DNA of 64,000 nucleotides, from assembly GCF_000002865.3 (NCBI RefSeq), contig NW_001865053.1, positions 349,949-413,948 on the forward strand, given 5' to 3'. The notes below the pieces were generated by a model that did no database searches, had not been told where the DNA came from, and worked only from the letters and a program-made list of their open reading frames with translations. The DNA comes from Monosiga brevicollis MX1. Its lineage: Eukaryota; Opisthokonta; Choanoflagellata; Craspedida; Salpingoecidae. The translations under genes were made by a program, and so were the position numbers. Each line of letters begins with the position of its first letter. The first letter of the stretch is position 1. This document shows, one piece after another, positions 33,566-57,500 of the stretch.

Positions 33566-34202
33566 GCTCACGGGCAACAGGATTTGCGGTCAACACACAT
33601 CCAAGCTCAGTCTCATCCAGATGTACCTGACATGTAAGCCAATCACCAAACCAACCCGTCAGCTGGCTTGTCGATCTGCCCGCGCTCTCACACAAGCACC
33701 AGCCATTCACTACTGCGATCGAGGCCCGTTCAGCCCAACCTCAACCCCCGCCTCAGACTGACAAACCCCGCACACCGCTCGTGGACTCACGCATCAAAAC
33801 TGACCCACTGACCAGCCGCCGCTGCCACTGCTCCTTGAATCGAAAAAAATTAAAATTCTCTCTCGCTCTCTTTCTCACTTGTCAGATAAAAACATCAACA
33901 GGCAATGGCATCTGCAAGTTCCAGTACATCGTCTACATCTACTGCCACATCGCTACATGCTATTATACAATACCAAGAATATACAATCTTCAATAACTTT
34001 AACTTTGACGACGTTTACCTAAGGGTATAGCTAATGTCGTTGCAGCCAGCACACACAGAGCGAGGTAGCAGGTCAACGGTGGCACGGGGCAGACGGGCAG
34101 TTTCAGAGCAGCAGTGCCTGCTTGAAAACAGGCTCGACGCGTCATTGGACTCGTGCGACTACAGGGTTCTTGGGACAAGTGGGAGGAGGAGTACCGTGGG
34201 AA
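33566..34202. other. Divergent intergenic region
   Basis: Separates the divergent TPT-family and ABC-transporter genes. The part from 33840 to 34030 is AT-rich. No gene is supported. Confidence 0.6.
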
Positions 34203-37200
34203 ATGGCGAGCTTGTTGGATCGCAGTACCAGCAGCAGCATGGGTCATGGTGATTATCAAGGCAGCCTGGCGCTGGAGGCCCGTGGTGTGTTTCGAGGCTA
34301 TGGCCCGCTGAACCGCCGGACCCGCATCGTCCATGACTTTGACATGCGTGTCCCGCGCGGGTAAGACATGATAGCAGTCCACTGCTTCGCCCCTTCTGTG
34401 CTCACCTGTAGCCCTGGATGAAGCAAGCGCTCCCAACGACCGCGTTTGCTCGCGGCCATGTGCACATGACCTTTCTCATCTCCCGTCTGGTTGAAATCTC
34501 GACCCCATGTGTTAGTTGCATTTATGGCCTGCTGGGTCCCTCGGGTGCGGGCAAAACGTCTTTTTTGAAATGTACGAGGATCCTGTGCTTGCTACAGACC
34601 CGGGTGCCCTAGTCTGTCTGCACTGACGTTGCCGGATGTCTCACGTTCCGGATACGCTCCTCCAATACATGACAGGCGTGGTCGGCCGCTTGCGCATCGA
34701 TGCCGGACGCTTGCTGGTCTTTGGGCGCGAGCCTCACGATCCACATGGCAGTGTACGTGTCGTGATCCATAGCCCTCCGCCACCCTACCCTTCCCTTACC
34801 CGGCGCTCCCTCTGGTCCATCATCCGAGCAAATTCACCTGGGCCTTGCTGCATTCCCTTGGTCTTCTTACCCTGGTTGAATGGGACGCAGATCCCGGGCA
34901 ATGGAGTTGGTTACATGCCTCAAGAGCTGGCTCTCTATCGAGACTTTACCATCCGCGAGACTGTCACTTTTTATGGCCGGTACAGCTTGAGTTGCTCTCG
35001 ACCACACACGCTCAACGCTCACACGCAAAAGTTGCTTGGACTTGGTCGCCATATAACCCGTCATTCGCCACTCACACAAAGTTGTGTAACATAGCTTGTA
35101 TGGAATGGCTGATGCCGGCATTGAGAGTCGCCTGCGCGAGCTGCTACAGCTGTTGGACATGAGCCCCTTTGTGGACCGCCTCGTCGGAACTCTGAGTGGT
35201 GGACAGCAGCGCCGAGGTAGAAAACTGAATCCACCACCCCTTACCTTTTTTCCCCTAGCATCACTGGCCCCAATTTGTGCCGTGGCCCAAAGACGTCTCA
35301 CGCCGTCCCCCGACATCTTGCAGTGTCTTTTATGGTAGCGCTCATCCACCAGCCTCCACTTCTGATTCTGGTACGCTCATGGCCAAGCAAGACGCGTCCT
35401 CGCGCAATCCACGTTCTCAGACATACTTATGCCGCCGCTGCTGCTACCTGCTGCTGCTTTGACATTAGGATGAACCCACGGTCGGCGTTGACCCCCTCCT
35501 GCGCGCCCGCATCTGGTCACACCTGGTGGAGCTCGCCCATGGCCCTACCCGTACAGCCGTGGTCATCACCACCCATTACGTTGAGGAAGCACGCCAGGTA
35601 ACCCCATCCCTCACCCCCAACCGTCCTTCAGAAAAGCAGAAACAACGGAACCTTAGCAACAACCCCAGCTTCAACTTGTACAGGCTGTCACAGGCCTCTG
35701 GATAAAGGCGCGCATGCATTCTCAAAACTTGCTTTGGATGAACAGGCTGACATGGTGGGCATGATGCGAGATGGCCGACTATTGGCGGAGGCGCCACCAC
35801 GTCAACTCATGAATCAGTACGGAATGGATACCCTTGAGGAGGTCTTTCTTGATCTGAGCCGCCAAGATTCCCACAAGCGTGCCAGCATGCTCAACAACAG
35901 CGGTATCGTCAAGCACAACGTCAATGCCCACAAGAAAGAGCTCGTGTTCAACTCGTCCACTGTCGATGTGGAGTCTGAACCCTTGATCGGCACTTCCCTT
36001 GCTGGCGGGTAAGCTTTGCGAGGTCATACAGCATGGAGCAAGCAAGCCGGCCTGAAAACATCACGTGCCTCTGTGTCCAAATTGTTTCATAGCTCGGGGT
36101 CACAAACTTATCAAGTGAGCAAGGAACACCGTTCTCAACACCGACACCGCCGCTCCCCGCGCGGGCGCAACCTGTTGGCCCTCTCGCGCAAGAACCTCAC
36201 TCGGCTCAGGTGAAGCCCTGCGCTGGGCCATTGGCGGCTTTGGTCACCATGGCATCTCGTCAGACTTGCTCCCGTACCTTACAAGAGCGTTGTGGCGCAC
36301 GGCTTGTCCTGTATAGCCGCAACTATGGTGTTCTAGTTTTCGAGTTTGTTTTGCCCGCTATCCAGGTGAGGCGCGCTTTGCAGGCGGGGGTAATGCGCCA
36401 GTCCCGATGAGGTAGCCTGCTCGACCGACCCCGACAACATGGTCGCGAGCAACTCAATGCTAGTGCTTGGGGGCGGCGCATAGATTATTCTCTTTTGCTT
36501 GGCCATTGGACGCGACCCCACTGGCCTCAACGTGGCCATCATCAACGAGGACGTGGGCGCCAATCTGACCGACTCGCACGTCTCCTACTCGACCCAATTT
36601 CTGTCCCATCTTGATCACAAGACCTTCAATCAAGTGACGGTGCGTTGCGCACCACGGATTCAACCTTGCGATCACCAACTCACCCTGGCAGCTTCCTGCT
36701 TGCTTGGACATGTCCGGGCATCTCCTCATGCGACTGATTTGGATTGGGTCAGTGCACGTCGGTGGATGAGGCTTTGCATAAGGTTGAACGAGGCGAGGCA
36801 TGGGCCATGTATCACTTTGGGGTCAACTACACCCAGGATGTGCTTGAACGTGTTGCCAACATTTTCACCGCCGGTGCGTTCCCTGTATGCTCGACTGGCC
36901 CGCTTTGCATTCGCCCAACATTGTGCCAACCTTTGTGCCAACCTTTCCTCGTCTACACCGCTCTGACGATCCCATTGGTCTCTGCATTGGGGCGGGCATG
37001 CCACAGATGAAGCCCTCATCAACGCGAGCCAGATTCACATTGCCATGGACAACACCAACGAACAAATCAGCGTTGTGCTGGTGGAGAAGACCATGGAGGC
37101 CTATGAAGCGTGCGTGTTTGCGCCCTGTATTACGGCACACTCGCTGCGACTGACACGCAGTTCTTGGCACACCTCGGTGCACTCCAAACCTTCTGACGGT

Positions 37201-38143
37201 GTACGACTGGTGTAGATGGTTGGATCAGATCCTTGGGAGCGGCAAATATCTGATAGCCAGCCCGATCGCCTTTGATGAACCGGTGTATGGTGGCACCTCG
37301 TCCTCCTTCACTGATTTTGTCGCCCCTGGGATTATGGTATGCGGGTGCTTGGCATGACATGGCTTTGAATGCTCGGACCGCTGTGGGGGCTTATGCGTGT
37401 TCGGGGCCTGCGCGCCGAATCCCAGGTTTCGATTACATTTGCACAAGCAATTGGCCTGACAGCGCTGGCCTTTGTGATGGATCGCAAGGACGGCATGACG
37501 GATCGCGCCTGGGTGGCTGGCGTGGTGCCCAGCGAGATTATTCTGGCCCACGTGGGCACGCAGATGCTGGTGCTTGTGGGACAGTTGATTCTGGTCCTGA
37601 TCTTCACGCTCCTGGTTTTTAAGCTCCCGCTTCATGGCTCGCTGCTGCTGGTCATCCTTCTCCTTCTTCTTCTGGGCACCTCGGGCATGACATGTACGTG
37701 CTGCTGCGTTCAAGCCAATGGGGTGTATGCCAATAGCCCTCTTGGCAGTTAAATCTGATGAAAATGCCTTTGAGTGTGGCGAACGAAGCGAGGAGCCGAG
37801 TGGCAGAGCTCATTGTGTTGTCGGCTTTTGGAACTTGATAGATGGCATGTTCGTGTCAACGCGGGTGCATGACGAGGTTGGAGCAATCCAGATGGCCATG
37901 GGCACTTTCTTCCCAGTTCTGCTGCTTTCAGGCATTTTGTGGCCGTTGGAGTCCATTCCGATTGGCTTGAGCTGGGTGGCGTACGCCATGCCGACCACCT
38001 GGGCCAGTACGGCGATGCGTTCGCTCATGCTACGTGGCTGGGGACTCGCGTATCAGGATGTCTGGTTGGGTTTTGTGGTGGTCCTGGCCTGGATTCTGGT
38101 CTTGATCTTTGCAGCCATCGCTGGCATCCGCAGCATTGATTAG
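34203..38143 (+). CDS. ABC half transporter, ABCH/ABCG-like (NBD-TMD)
   Basis: Sixteen exons join(34203..34360,34516..34571,34676..34752,34891..34979,35095..35216,35324..35370,35469..35597,35746..36008,36093..36209,36317..36365,36484..36639,36753..36873,37007..37109,37216..37336,37426..37693,37842..38143), phases consistent, 725 aa. The nucleotide-binding domain comes first: Walker A LLGPSGAGKTS, Q-loop YMPQE, signature LSGGQQRR, Walker B LLILDEPT, and the switch His in VITTHYVEEA. An ABC2-type membrane domain follows: a first membrane segment at NYGVLVFEFVLPAIQ, a long loop with IAIINEDVG-type sequence, and C-terminal segments VSITFAQAIGLTALAF to LVLIFAAIAGIRSID. DPTVGVDP and VEEARQADMVGMMRDGRL are typical of the ABCH/bacterial ABC2 branch rather than ABCG proper. 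Expected to dimerise and export lipids or other hydrophobic compounds. Confidence 0.9.
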
Positions 38144-38914
38144 TGATGCTCCGTTTGCGCGAAGGAGGCTGCCAATGACTAATCGCAGGAAGCGAAGCCA
38201 GCCCATAGAACTTTTAGAGCGCATTTTGTGTATCTCCCTGTCTTCTCTTTCGTCTTTTAATACCTTGACTGTCCTCCCTCTTTACAACCACTTCATGTTG
38301 TCCTTATGTGTTGTCCTTATGTTCCAGCGGTTGGTCGAGGCCGCCGACCGTCGTCGTCGTCATTCGCGATGGCGCCACCAAAATCTGACAATGATTTGCT
38401 TGAAAGCAAAACTTACAGTGAACACCAAACTCCCTAAAGATCACTCATCCGACCCAGCGCACGCGCCATGTTTTCCGGGGGCTGCTCGGCCTCTGCGTTC
38501 TTCCCTTCTAAGCCCGCTGCCCCTTGTCCTTTGAGAGAAGGGGTGTGCTGTGATGCTAGCGCTAGCCCGGCAGTTCTAGCTGAGCGGCTTTGGTAGCTTC
38601 TCTCTACGAAAAAGGCCTCCACCGTGTGAGCGAGCTTTTGCTCACCAAGAAAAGTGGGCGGATCTGCTTGTTGTGTCGTGTGAATGAAGCACGAGTGAGA
38701 CAGACCAGCGAGACAGATAGAAGAACACATAAAACCGCACTCAGCAGCAAAAGCATCGAGGGCTTCCAGCCCTCTCGAAGCCCAGGCGCTGGTACCAGAC
38801 CTGGAAATTCTCTCTCTCTCTCTCTTTACATGTTAACTAACTCCCAAAACTTTCTCTCTCAAATTTTTCTCTCTCTTTTCTCTCTCGTTCTCCACAAAAA
38901 TCAGACAAAAGCGA

Positions 38915-38948
<34 letters not shown>

Positions 38949-39443
38949 AAAGGGAAGTGGGCGGAAACGACATTTTCATGCGGTTTCACCTGTAAACGGC
39001 AACGGGAACAGGGGTCAGTCTTGCCGTGTGCAGTGGTTGCTGCTGGGCAAGTTTGCAGTGCCGTGGTGTGGGACGTTGGATCGGGGTCCCCACCCTGGGA
39101 CGTGTGGGACCATGCGCTGCCAGTAGCGCGGGTCAGCCGACACGACAAGGGGTTTAGCGACAGAACCAAGCAGCAACAGAACGGCAGTCTTGGTACGTTG
39201 ATGCACTCCCGCTGGCACTGACAGCCTGAGGCGCTGGCCGCGACCAGGTGTGCGTTCAGATTCGCGCCCGTGCTGCTCCAAAGGAACAAGCATTCGGGAT
39301 TCGATGGTGCCACGCGCACCAATAGCACCAAAGCTTGGCACGAGGACCGCATCAAGAGAGCCACGAATCGCGCCTTGACTCATTCTCATGACAATTTCAT
39401 GGCTTTGGCTCGGGTTCGGTACAGATCTTGCATTGCCGCCAAC
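38144..39443. other. Intergenic region with CT and CA microsatellites
   Basis: Contains (CT)n stretches at 38809-38826 and 38848-38890 and (CA)n at about 38916-38943. Short frames on both strands show no family resemblance. The 3' part must include the promoter of the kinase-myosin gene, whose first resolved exon starts at 39444. Confidence 0.6.
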
Positions 39444-49685
<10,242 letters not shown>

Positions 49686-49745
49686 CTCGGGTCAAGCGTA
49701 CTGCCTCACCGCTCGCGTCACTTCGATCAAACAGGCCACGAACGA

Positions 49746-50289
49746 ATGAGCCAAGTGTTTGACCCTGAGACTATGGCCTTTTTCGAACAACTCGAAGCGA
49801 ACCGAGCGCAGCGTGAACAGGTCAGAGCGCGAGCAACCCATGCTAACCCCTTGCTCTGCCTCGTCTCTATCGCCGTCTTCCCGATCCTTTTGTCTCGCTT
49901 AAACTCATGTATTATCCGTTCTATGCGGACTTGCTCAACACAGGAAGCCGAGGAGCATCGCCGCCAGCTTGCTGCGCAAGCACAGCTTGACAAGGAGGCG
50001 TACCAACGAATGCTAGCGGAAGAGGTTTGTCTTCACTTGGGCGGCTGGTGAACATTTCCCTTTTTTTTTTCCTTTTTTCCCTTTTTTCCTTGATCAGCTT
50101 TACAAGGCCGCACATTCAATTGTTGGCTCCGGGCTTGTTTATTTTTGTGAATGGGTTCAACGAGAGTAGAAGGCCAAGATCGAACAGAAGGCTGCAGAAG
50201 AGCAAGCCGAGCTGGAAAAGCAACGCGATGCTGCTGTCCTTGAATCTGCAGCTCGACTCAACGATCTCAAGTTTGATTTTTCCTGGTAG
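49746..50289 (+). CDS. Small coiled-coil protein, 91 aa
   Basis: Three exons join(49746..49820,49944..50024,50170..50289), phase 0 throughout. It starts MSQVFDPETMAFFEQL and continues as one charged helix rich in Glu, Lys, Gln and Ala (EAEEHRRQLAAQAQL, KAKIEQKAAEEQAEL), ending ARLNDLKFDFSW. No family is recognised. The ATG lies 60 bp after the stop of the kinase-myosin-PTP gene on the same strand. These exons could instead be alternative 3' exons of that gene, but they have their own good ATG and no suitable acceptor in frame before it. Confidence 0.6.
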
Positions 50290-51002
50290 TCTACCGACAC
50301 CTGTGGTCCCGCGTTATTCTTGTTTATGAGTAGTGCAGTGTCCATTCGTTGTGACGGGCGTCACATCCATGCATGTCCACCTGTCGATGGCAGTGTGTGT
50401 GTGTGTGTGTGCGTGCGCGTGTGTGTATGTATGTATGTATGTGTTGCTAGTTATTTGTATACTCTCCTCTGTTTGTGGCGCGTTGTTTTGCTTTTGCTTG
50501 TCTAGGCTACTTAATTTTTTGGAGCGAGGTTGTTATTTTTGACAGGCTGTTGCTTCCCATCCTCAGTTGCTATCTTCTTGAAACGTCTCGCCTTGTAGTT
50601 GGCTGTTGATAATTTCATGTTATCCCTTGTACTTTTCTTTACTGGTTCTGTCGTGAGCAAGCATTGTCTACAGCACATGTGCTCTACATGCTTCCATCAA
50701 TCAAAGCTCTAAAATCCCCTGGGGTGTAATTATTCTAGAAATTCTTCTCAACTGACTGAGGCATCATGAATAATGTTGTGAGTGTTTGGACATGCGAATG
50801 CTCAGGTTGTGTCTCTGGGTTGGGCTTGACATCTATTATAAAGAAAGGAAAGGTGGACAAGACCTGAAGGGGAGATTCACACAACGTGTTGCAGATCAGA
50901 CATGAGTTGGCAACAGCCCTAGCTCAAGGGATCATCCCGATCAGGGCCACGGGTGAATCATCCATATCAGCAGCGACATGGCTAGCGTGCATCGAGCAAT
51001 GA
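50290..51002. other. 3' intergenic region
   Basis: Contains (GT)n and (TATG)n at about 50397-50446 and AT-rich sequence. It lies between convergent genes. No gene is supported. Confidence 0.6.
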
Positions 51003-52314
51003 CTATTGCTCCTTGCGCTCGGCGCTCATTTGGTCCTCATCCAAAGTGTACTTGACCAGGAGACGATCAATGCCGATGGTGGCGCCAATGTAATGCCAGG
51101 CAGCGGTGACCACGATGGCGTAAATCAAGGCCCACCAATTGCAAAGCATTGGGCCAAATGCCAGAATGACAAAGAGGGTGGCGACGATAGAGGCAATGAA
51201 GCGTAGCTGCATGGCCAGCTCCTGGTACCACGGCAAAGGCTTGCCAGGCAGCTGCAAGGGCTCGTGGCGACGATCCAGGCCGTTATAGGCGGCCTTGAGC
51301 ATGGTTTCCTTCTCGGCAAAACCTAAGGAGATGGACCATACATGCGCGATGAAGGACGAGACGGGAAGCTAGGATACGACTCGGTTTGCGTATCTGTATC
51401 AAGGCTGATGTGTGTTTGGAGGTCGATAGGCGGAGAACAGAGGGTGAGACGGAAAGGGGCTACGCACGGTCCTTGATCCACTGCGCGGCATCTTCATCGG
51501 ATTGGGGAAGCTCTTCAATGGGGTAGCGCTTGATGTGCATGTGAACGGCAGGAGGGAAGCGGCCCGTGAGGTAAGACTTTTCGCGAGGTCGCTCATCGGC
51601 ACGATAGTATTGAAAGCCCATGGTAATGTCGTAGACTGCCTTGAGATGGGTCCGGGCGTGCTGAAGGATGGCCACAGTCCCCGCGGTGCGAGGATGGATA
51701 ATGTAGTTGTATGTGGGTAGGTTGTGCTCCCGGCTAAACTGGTGGGAGCGTTCTACGTTACGAGAGGCCATGTCCGTGCCCTCGGGAAAGATGAGGAAGG
51801 AGCCTGGGTCGTCTGATTGCTTCCATTGCTCAATCATGGTCTTGATCCAGTGCATGTCGGCGGCCTTATCGGTGCGCTTGAGGAAGATGTAGAGCGCCAG
51901 CTGCCAGCCGACACCAAAGATGGGAATTTTGCGAAGTTCGTCTTTGAGTAGGATGCGCATGAAGATGCCCTGATTGAAGCGCTCAGCCAGGCAAAAGATG
52001 GGGTGCCAGTCGAGGTGCGTGGGGTGGTTCGAGATGAAGAGGGCGGGTTCAGACTTGAGGATGGTGTCCTCATCCACGGTGGAGTGAACGCGAACGCCGG
52101 CAAACCACTCTAGGCTGAGGCAGACAAAGGGGAGCCAGTAGTCCATGATGCGAATGAAGACGGCCATGTACATGAAGTGGGTCGGTTTGAAGACCAGAAA
52201 GGGCACCACAGGCGTGAGTGCAAAGGTGATGAGAAACCAGAGGGCCAGGGTAGCGGGAACCATGAACAAGACGCCGTGCGCATAGCGCACGGTGTCCATC
52301 AAGGTTTTCCCCAT
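51003..52314 (-). CDS. Lysophospholipid acyltransferase (AGPAT/LCLAT1-like)
   Basis: Two exons complement(join(51003..51322,51468..52314)), phase 1 junction, 388 aa. An N-terminal membrane segment (ATLALWFLITFALTPVVPFL) precedes the acyltransferase motifs: motif I NHPTHLDWHPIF (the H-x4-D catalytic pair), motif II-like GWQLALYIFLKR, motif III FLIFPEGTD, and a motif IV region with HPRTAGT. The 'HPRT.G' and DITMGF blocks and the C-terminal pair of membrane segments (LRFIASIVATLFVILAF, NWWALIYAIVVTAAWHYIG) resemble AGPAT3/4/5 and LCLAT1 enzymes of the ER. It probably acylates lysophosphatidic acid or another lysophospholipid. The acceptor specificity is not readable. Confidence 0.92.
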
Positions 52315-52784
52315 GACTCGGATCTGCAGTGTTCACAGGGTGGTCGTTGTTCAGAGTACCAAACTCGCTGGCCTGGGTGCCGTACCAGCGCGGCGCGTGC
52401 AAGGCGGCGCGTGCAGGCTGGCTCGAAGCCTGAGTGTGTGAGCAGGAACTAGGAGCGCGGCCTTGTAGCAAGCCTGGCCACACGTTGACAAGGTATGCCA
52501 CTGGGTGATACGATAGCACAGCTCCAAACAAGGCGCGGAGCTTGGGCGGAAGCAGTTGCCTCTATGCACGGGCAGCAGCACTTGCAGCACTTGCAAGATG
52601 GTGTTCGTTCAAGCTACAAGGAAATGGCAGGTTCTATGATTGAGGGTTCGGCGCTCCAGTCTGCACAGCCCGTCCCCTCTGCCCAAACCCCACACTCTCT
52701 TCACTGAACCAACACCAGCAACCCTTTCACGCACCAATGAAGCTGCGCCACCACCGCTACGGTTCTCGCCGTCACCGTCACCGT

Positions 52785-52861
<77 letters not shown>

Positions 52862-54030
52862 GCGCGCGTGCAGTGCACCTTTATCAAAAGATCTTGAACA
52901 GCTCCAGAAAAATCCGTGTTGTTCCACACACACACACTCTCTCTCTCTTTTTCTTTCTCTCTCTTTCTCTCTCTCTCGCTTTCTCTCTCTCTACACACAG
53001 GAGCATTACACAACACATGCGAACGTCATCAGATTCTCTTGAGCAGTGTTTTCACGTAGAAGGTAAAGCGATAAGCATGTGCAGTCAAAGCGCCTTTTGC
53101 GTATCGAGTGTTTCTCATGCACGCCCTCGTGTATTTATATTTTAGAGGAGGTTGTTTAAACACTTGAGTTGTGGCCAAAGAGTGATATATATCAGACTAT
53201 CTCACTGGATCTGCTGTCGGCCAGTTTTTTTTTAGTTTTTCTGGGCGCCGACTGGTGGTGCTGGGGCTGGTGCTGGGGCTGGTGGTGGTGCTGGTGGTGC
53301 GACTAGACCTGGTGCTTCCATTGCTTGTGCTGCTTTAGGGACGATTCATACCCGAGTTGTTGGACAACTTCTGTTCCCCCATTGCTGCCAGCATTTCCTT
53401 CCTTTCTTTCTTTTTTGGGGTCATCATCTCGCTGTGCTTGATACTTGACACCCTTGTGCGTTCGAAAGTGAGGTCGCGCCCATTGTGCCGCTGGCTTCAG
53501 GGGGGCCGTGGCTCCCCGTAGGAGTTGTATCCTACGCTTGCACCCCGCCTCTGCTCCAAGTCTGAAAGCTTGGCAGCCCTCTCTCGCCGAACCCTTGGCA
53601 GCACAACCACGAGCACAACATGTCGAGCCGAATCAGCACAACGTCTGATCGCCAGGGTCGACGTGACGGCTTCTATCGTCAAACCCGCAGTCAACCCGAG
53701 GTCTGACACCGCGGCTCCCGGCTTCTGCTGCTTCTTTGCCCACTCTGATCACGACCCACACCACGATTGGGTCGCATGCATAATGATTTTTGTTTGCAAA
53801 CTCAGACATCGCTCATGCGCTAAACGCCATGCCTTTTGCTTGCGGCCCCGCCTGGTCCCTCTCCCGGCCACAGAATCAGCTCAATCAACAGAATGCTACT
53901 CGTGGATTTCGGCTAGAGCCTATCCAAACCCGCGGCGAGGTAGAGAGACTCTGCCTTTGATTCAACAATGGCCGTCTTGCCATCTCGTCGCAAGCCGGGC
54001 CCTCATGGCACCTATGTTTCCCCTCGATAG
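52315..54030. other. Divergent intergenic region
   Basis: Contains (CT)n at 52788-52859, a second CT/CA tract at 52930-53000 and a G-rich ctggtg/ggtgct minisatellite at about 53247-53310 that would read Gly-Ala if translated. The first exon or exons of the MED12-like gene may lie between 53500 and 54030; an ATG at 53968 (MAVLPSRRKPGPHG) is a candidate but its donor is unclear. Confidence 0.5.
52788..52859. repeat. (CT)n microsatellite, about 36 units
   Basis: Pure CT dinucleotides about 475 bp upstream of the acyltransferase start codon. A less pure CT tract follows at 52938-52992. Confidence 0.97.
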
Positions 54031-54473
54031 ACCTTTGCCACACAACGCCTCGATTCCAACAAGAACAACCTCCATCGTGTTGCCGAAGTAAGCATTGTCC
54101 GCAACTTTTACGCCTCCTTTGATTCCCCCTTTTACCAGCAGCCCTAGCGACTCATGCATCGCCGCTCGCCCACCTGACATGGATTCGAACAGACCTTTGC
54201 GAAACAGCTCAATCGCGTGCTCAGCATACAATCGGAGCAGGCGGGCACGCAAATTACCAGCCACTTTTCTGACTGGAAACGTGCCTTGCGCTCAGAGCGC
54301 AAGCGCTCAGATGATTGGTACAAGCATCTTGCCAATCTTGACGTTGACATTGAGGAACCCGTCACGGTTAGACCGTCCCACTATGGAAACCCCATTCATT
54401 TGCCACGCCACTTGAACCCTGAGATGCCCTTCCCCCATCCTTTTGGTTAATGTGACTGCCACTGTTGGGATTG

Positions 54474-54518
<45 letters not shown>

Positions 54519-57500
54519 GAACTTGCCCCTCACCAAACCCCCTTTTTCAGCTTCCAGTGGCCGAACCACAAGAACACTTGAAGTGTCTTCTCGAGTATAG
54601 AGTGCACATCAAAAGAGCTGTGTGGTTCATCAAGGTATGCCTCTCTCCTACGACCACTGGCACCATACTCCATCCACCTTAAAGTGGCACTCCGTGGCCG
54701 AATTGACACAATCTTCTGCTCTCAGGCTTACAGCTGTATCAAATCTTCGGGGCCGGCGCCGCCGGCTGATGTGTGGACCCACGAGATTGCCCGTTCGTTG
54801 CATCCCCACGACCATGAAAATTATGTGCACTCAATTGGGTCCCTCGTGTAGCTTGATTCCTTCTCACTTGGTAAAATATACTTGCACGAAAGGTCGGCTT
54901 GAGCAATGCTATTACCAGCAGGCCATGGGCTCGCCCGCCAATAATTCAAAGGACTTGATCGACGAATGGCAATATCTTTGGCGCTTGATGCTCACGGGGC
55001 TGGACGAGGTATCCCATTGCATTACGTTCAGCGCACGCTTCTGCTCGAGCCCCGATGTACTAGGATCTTATCATACCACTGCTTCTGAACAGGATTGTCT
55101 AAGTCACATGATCTTAATCAAAGGTCTTCTTCTCCCCACAATATTGGCTGCCAGCCCGCCGGCCACAACAGAAACGGTCTGATATTTTTTTGCCTTTGCT
55201 CTGCTTTGCATACTGCCTTCAAAAGTGTGAACCGTATCCTGCTTTCCCTCACCGGTGCTTTGCTCTGCGTTGCTATCTAACCAGGTCCAGCGCGCCCTTG
55301 CATTCATGCCATATCTCACCGACGTTCTCAAACAAGCCATTGAGTCACAAGAGCTATGCATTACTATTGTTAGCGAGCTGACACCATTCATCAGCCGCCC
55401 CATTCAGGGCGAGAGCACCCAGGTTCGCATCTTGCCTTTGTGCCTCTTTCTGCCCGTGATCCTCTTTGCGCGTAGTTGGCTCGCGCAGCATTCTCAACCA
55501 AATTGCCCGACCTGCCCAGTTGTTGCAATTGCAAGATCTATGCGTGGATGTTTGTGAGACCATTGTCTTGGCGCGGCCCCACTTTTGCATCTTACACTCG
55601 CCCGATGCGTGCTACCAACTCGCCGAGGCTCTGGCCCCGCGCGCGGCCATCCACCCCCCTCTCCAGTGTGCCCTGGGCATCATCAAGAGCATGTGCGTTC
55701 ACTGTTGTCCTCCTGCCCAACGTTAAGAATGAGCCAACGCTTGTCGTGCCTCCCCCAAACTTTGAAACACGCGTCTCACACGCCATAACTACACTTCAGA
55801 TCCCAAACCCTTTATTCCTCACGACCTTCAAGCACTGAAAACCGCGTCTGGACTCCTTTGCTGGTACAATCGTGGCTCAGCGTGCTTGCCGATGGTAAGG
55901 CCCCCTGCCAGTTTGAGCCACAGTCGCACCTCGTCTCACACCTGCAACGTCAACAAGAGGCACCCACACCCCCCCCCCCCCAANNNNNNNNNNNNNNNNN
56001 NNNNNNNNNNNNNNNNNNNNNNNNNNNNNNNNNCCCCCCCCCCCCCCCCCAACACACACACACACACACACGGCTCAGTGCCACTCGCGTTTGATGTGGT
56101 GGTCCTGCAGGGCCCACAACCGACACACTCAAGAACTTGCACACGTTTGGTCAAAGCAAGCATCTTGTTGGAGCAAACATCGACCTCAGCAGCTGGCAGA
56201 ACTTGCTTGAAGCTGAACTCTTGAAGCTGTTTCGGGGACCTGAAATTGGAAACTCGGGCTCTTCAACACGAGCCAGCACACCCGCCGCTGACTCTGGAAA
56301 GCAGCAGCACAAGGACATATTCGTCGCCTCGGATGAGTTGCGGCGCGCTCTGCCGCCAGGCTCAGTCGATGAATATGGACGCGCTCGGCAATTGCCCTCT
56401 CCTTCGCATGACCCTTGGCGTCAAGTCTTTGAAGCATGTTACGACTGGACCCTCCAGCGAGTTGCCATGGCCAGTGCTCCTTGGCCTGCCGACGCCACGC
56501 CAGATGTCGAACAGGGTCAGCCATGGGAGAAGCAAACACAAACCTTGCTTCTTTGGCTAGACCTTCTATCCGACACTCACCTCTCTGCCATCATGGGAGC
56601 ACTTCACCTGGTAGATACTGCAGCGTGGCCCAGTGCTTACCTCGTGCATGTGGCTTTGACAAGCTTCACTTGCTCCTCTAATACTCATGTCTGCTGCCAA
56701 ATAGTTAATCCAAAGCCTGGTTGGGAGCACCGGTACCGATGTTGGGGAGCTGGTGAAACCAGCAGCCGATGCTCTGTCCCGCATGCTGCAGCATGCCACC
56801 ACGGCCGCACAACTGGGTGCCGTCGGCATTCTTGTGACCATCCTGACCCGAGACCTCGGCCTCTCCACTTTTGTGTTGCAAACTACGACATGCAGCCGCT
56901 CGGAACATGGTGAGCTTGCTTCGATCGGACCAATCCTGTGTCTACGCGCCTCTGATCCCACCGTTTCATCTCACTCGTTCTTCCTTCCCTCCTTCCTTTC
57001 TCCCGATCTCCCTCTCCCCCTCTCTCGCCTGGTGATCGCTCCTGGTGGGATGCCGTGGTAAAGACTGGGGTACCGCGCTTTTCGCTGTCTTTGCACATCA
57101 GTCGCGGATGCATTCAGCCCAGGTACAAACGGCGAACCATTGCGTCCGAATCGCTCTCAGGCTCTTTCCACTGGGCTCTTTCATGAAATGTGCCCATTTC
57201 CTGCCCTGTCAATCTCCAACTCATTTTGGTAATTTGTTTTTGTTTTTAACCTTCATTAGGGTTTGGCACAAGCGCAAGACTTGGTTGTAGCTGCAAGTCA
57301 AGGCCAGACCATGCCAAGTGGTACGTCTGTACTTTCTCGAGGGTTATTGAACCACGCGTCTGCCTGTAGACTACCCAAAGTCGGCATCATTAAGCAGACC
57401 ATTCCTCACCACGCTTGAACCTATGCCAGCTTTGACCCTAGAGAGTTGGAGCTTGAACGATCGCGGGCACGTTGCGGACACGCTGTTACAGTTTGCTTTG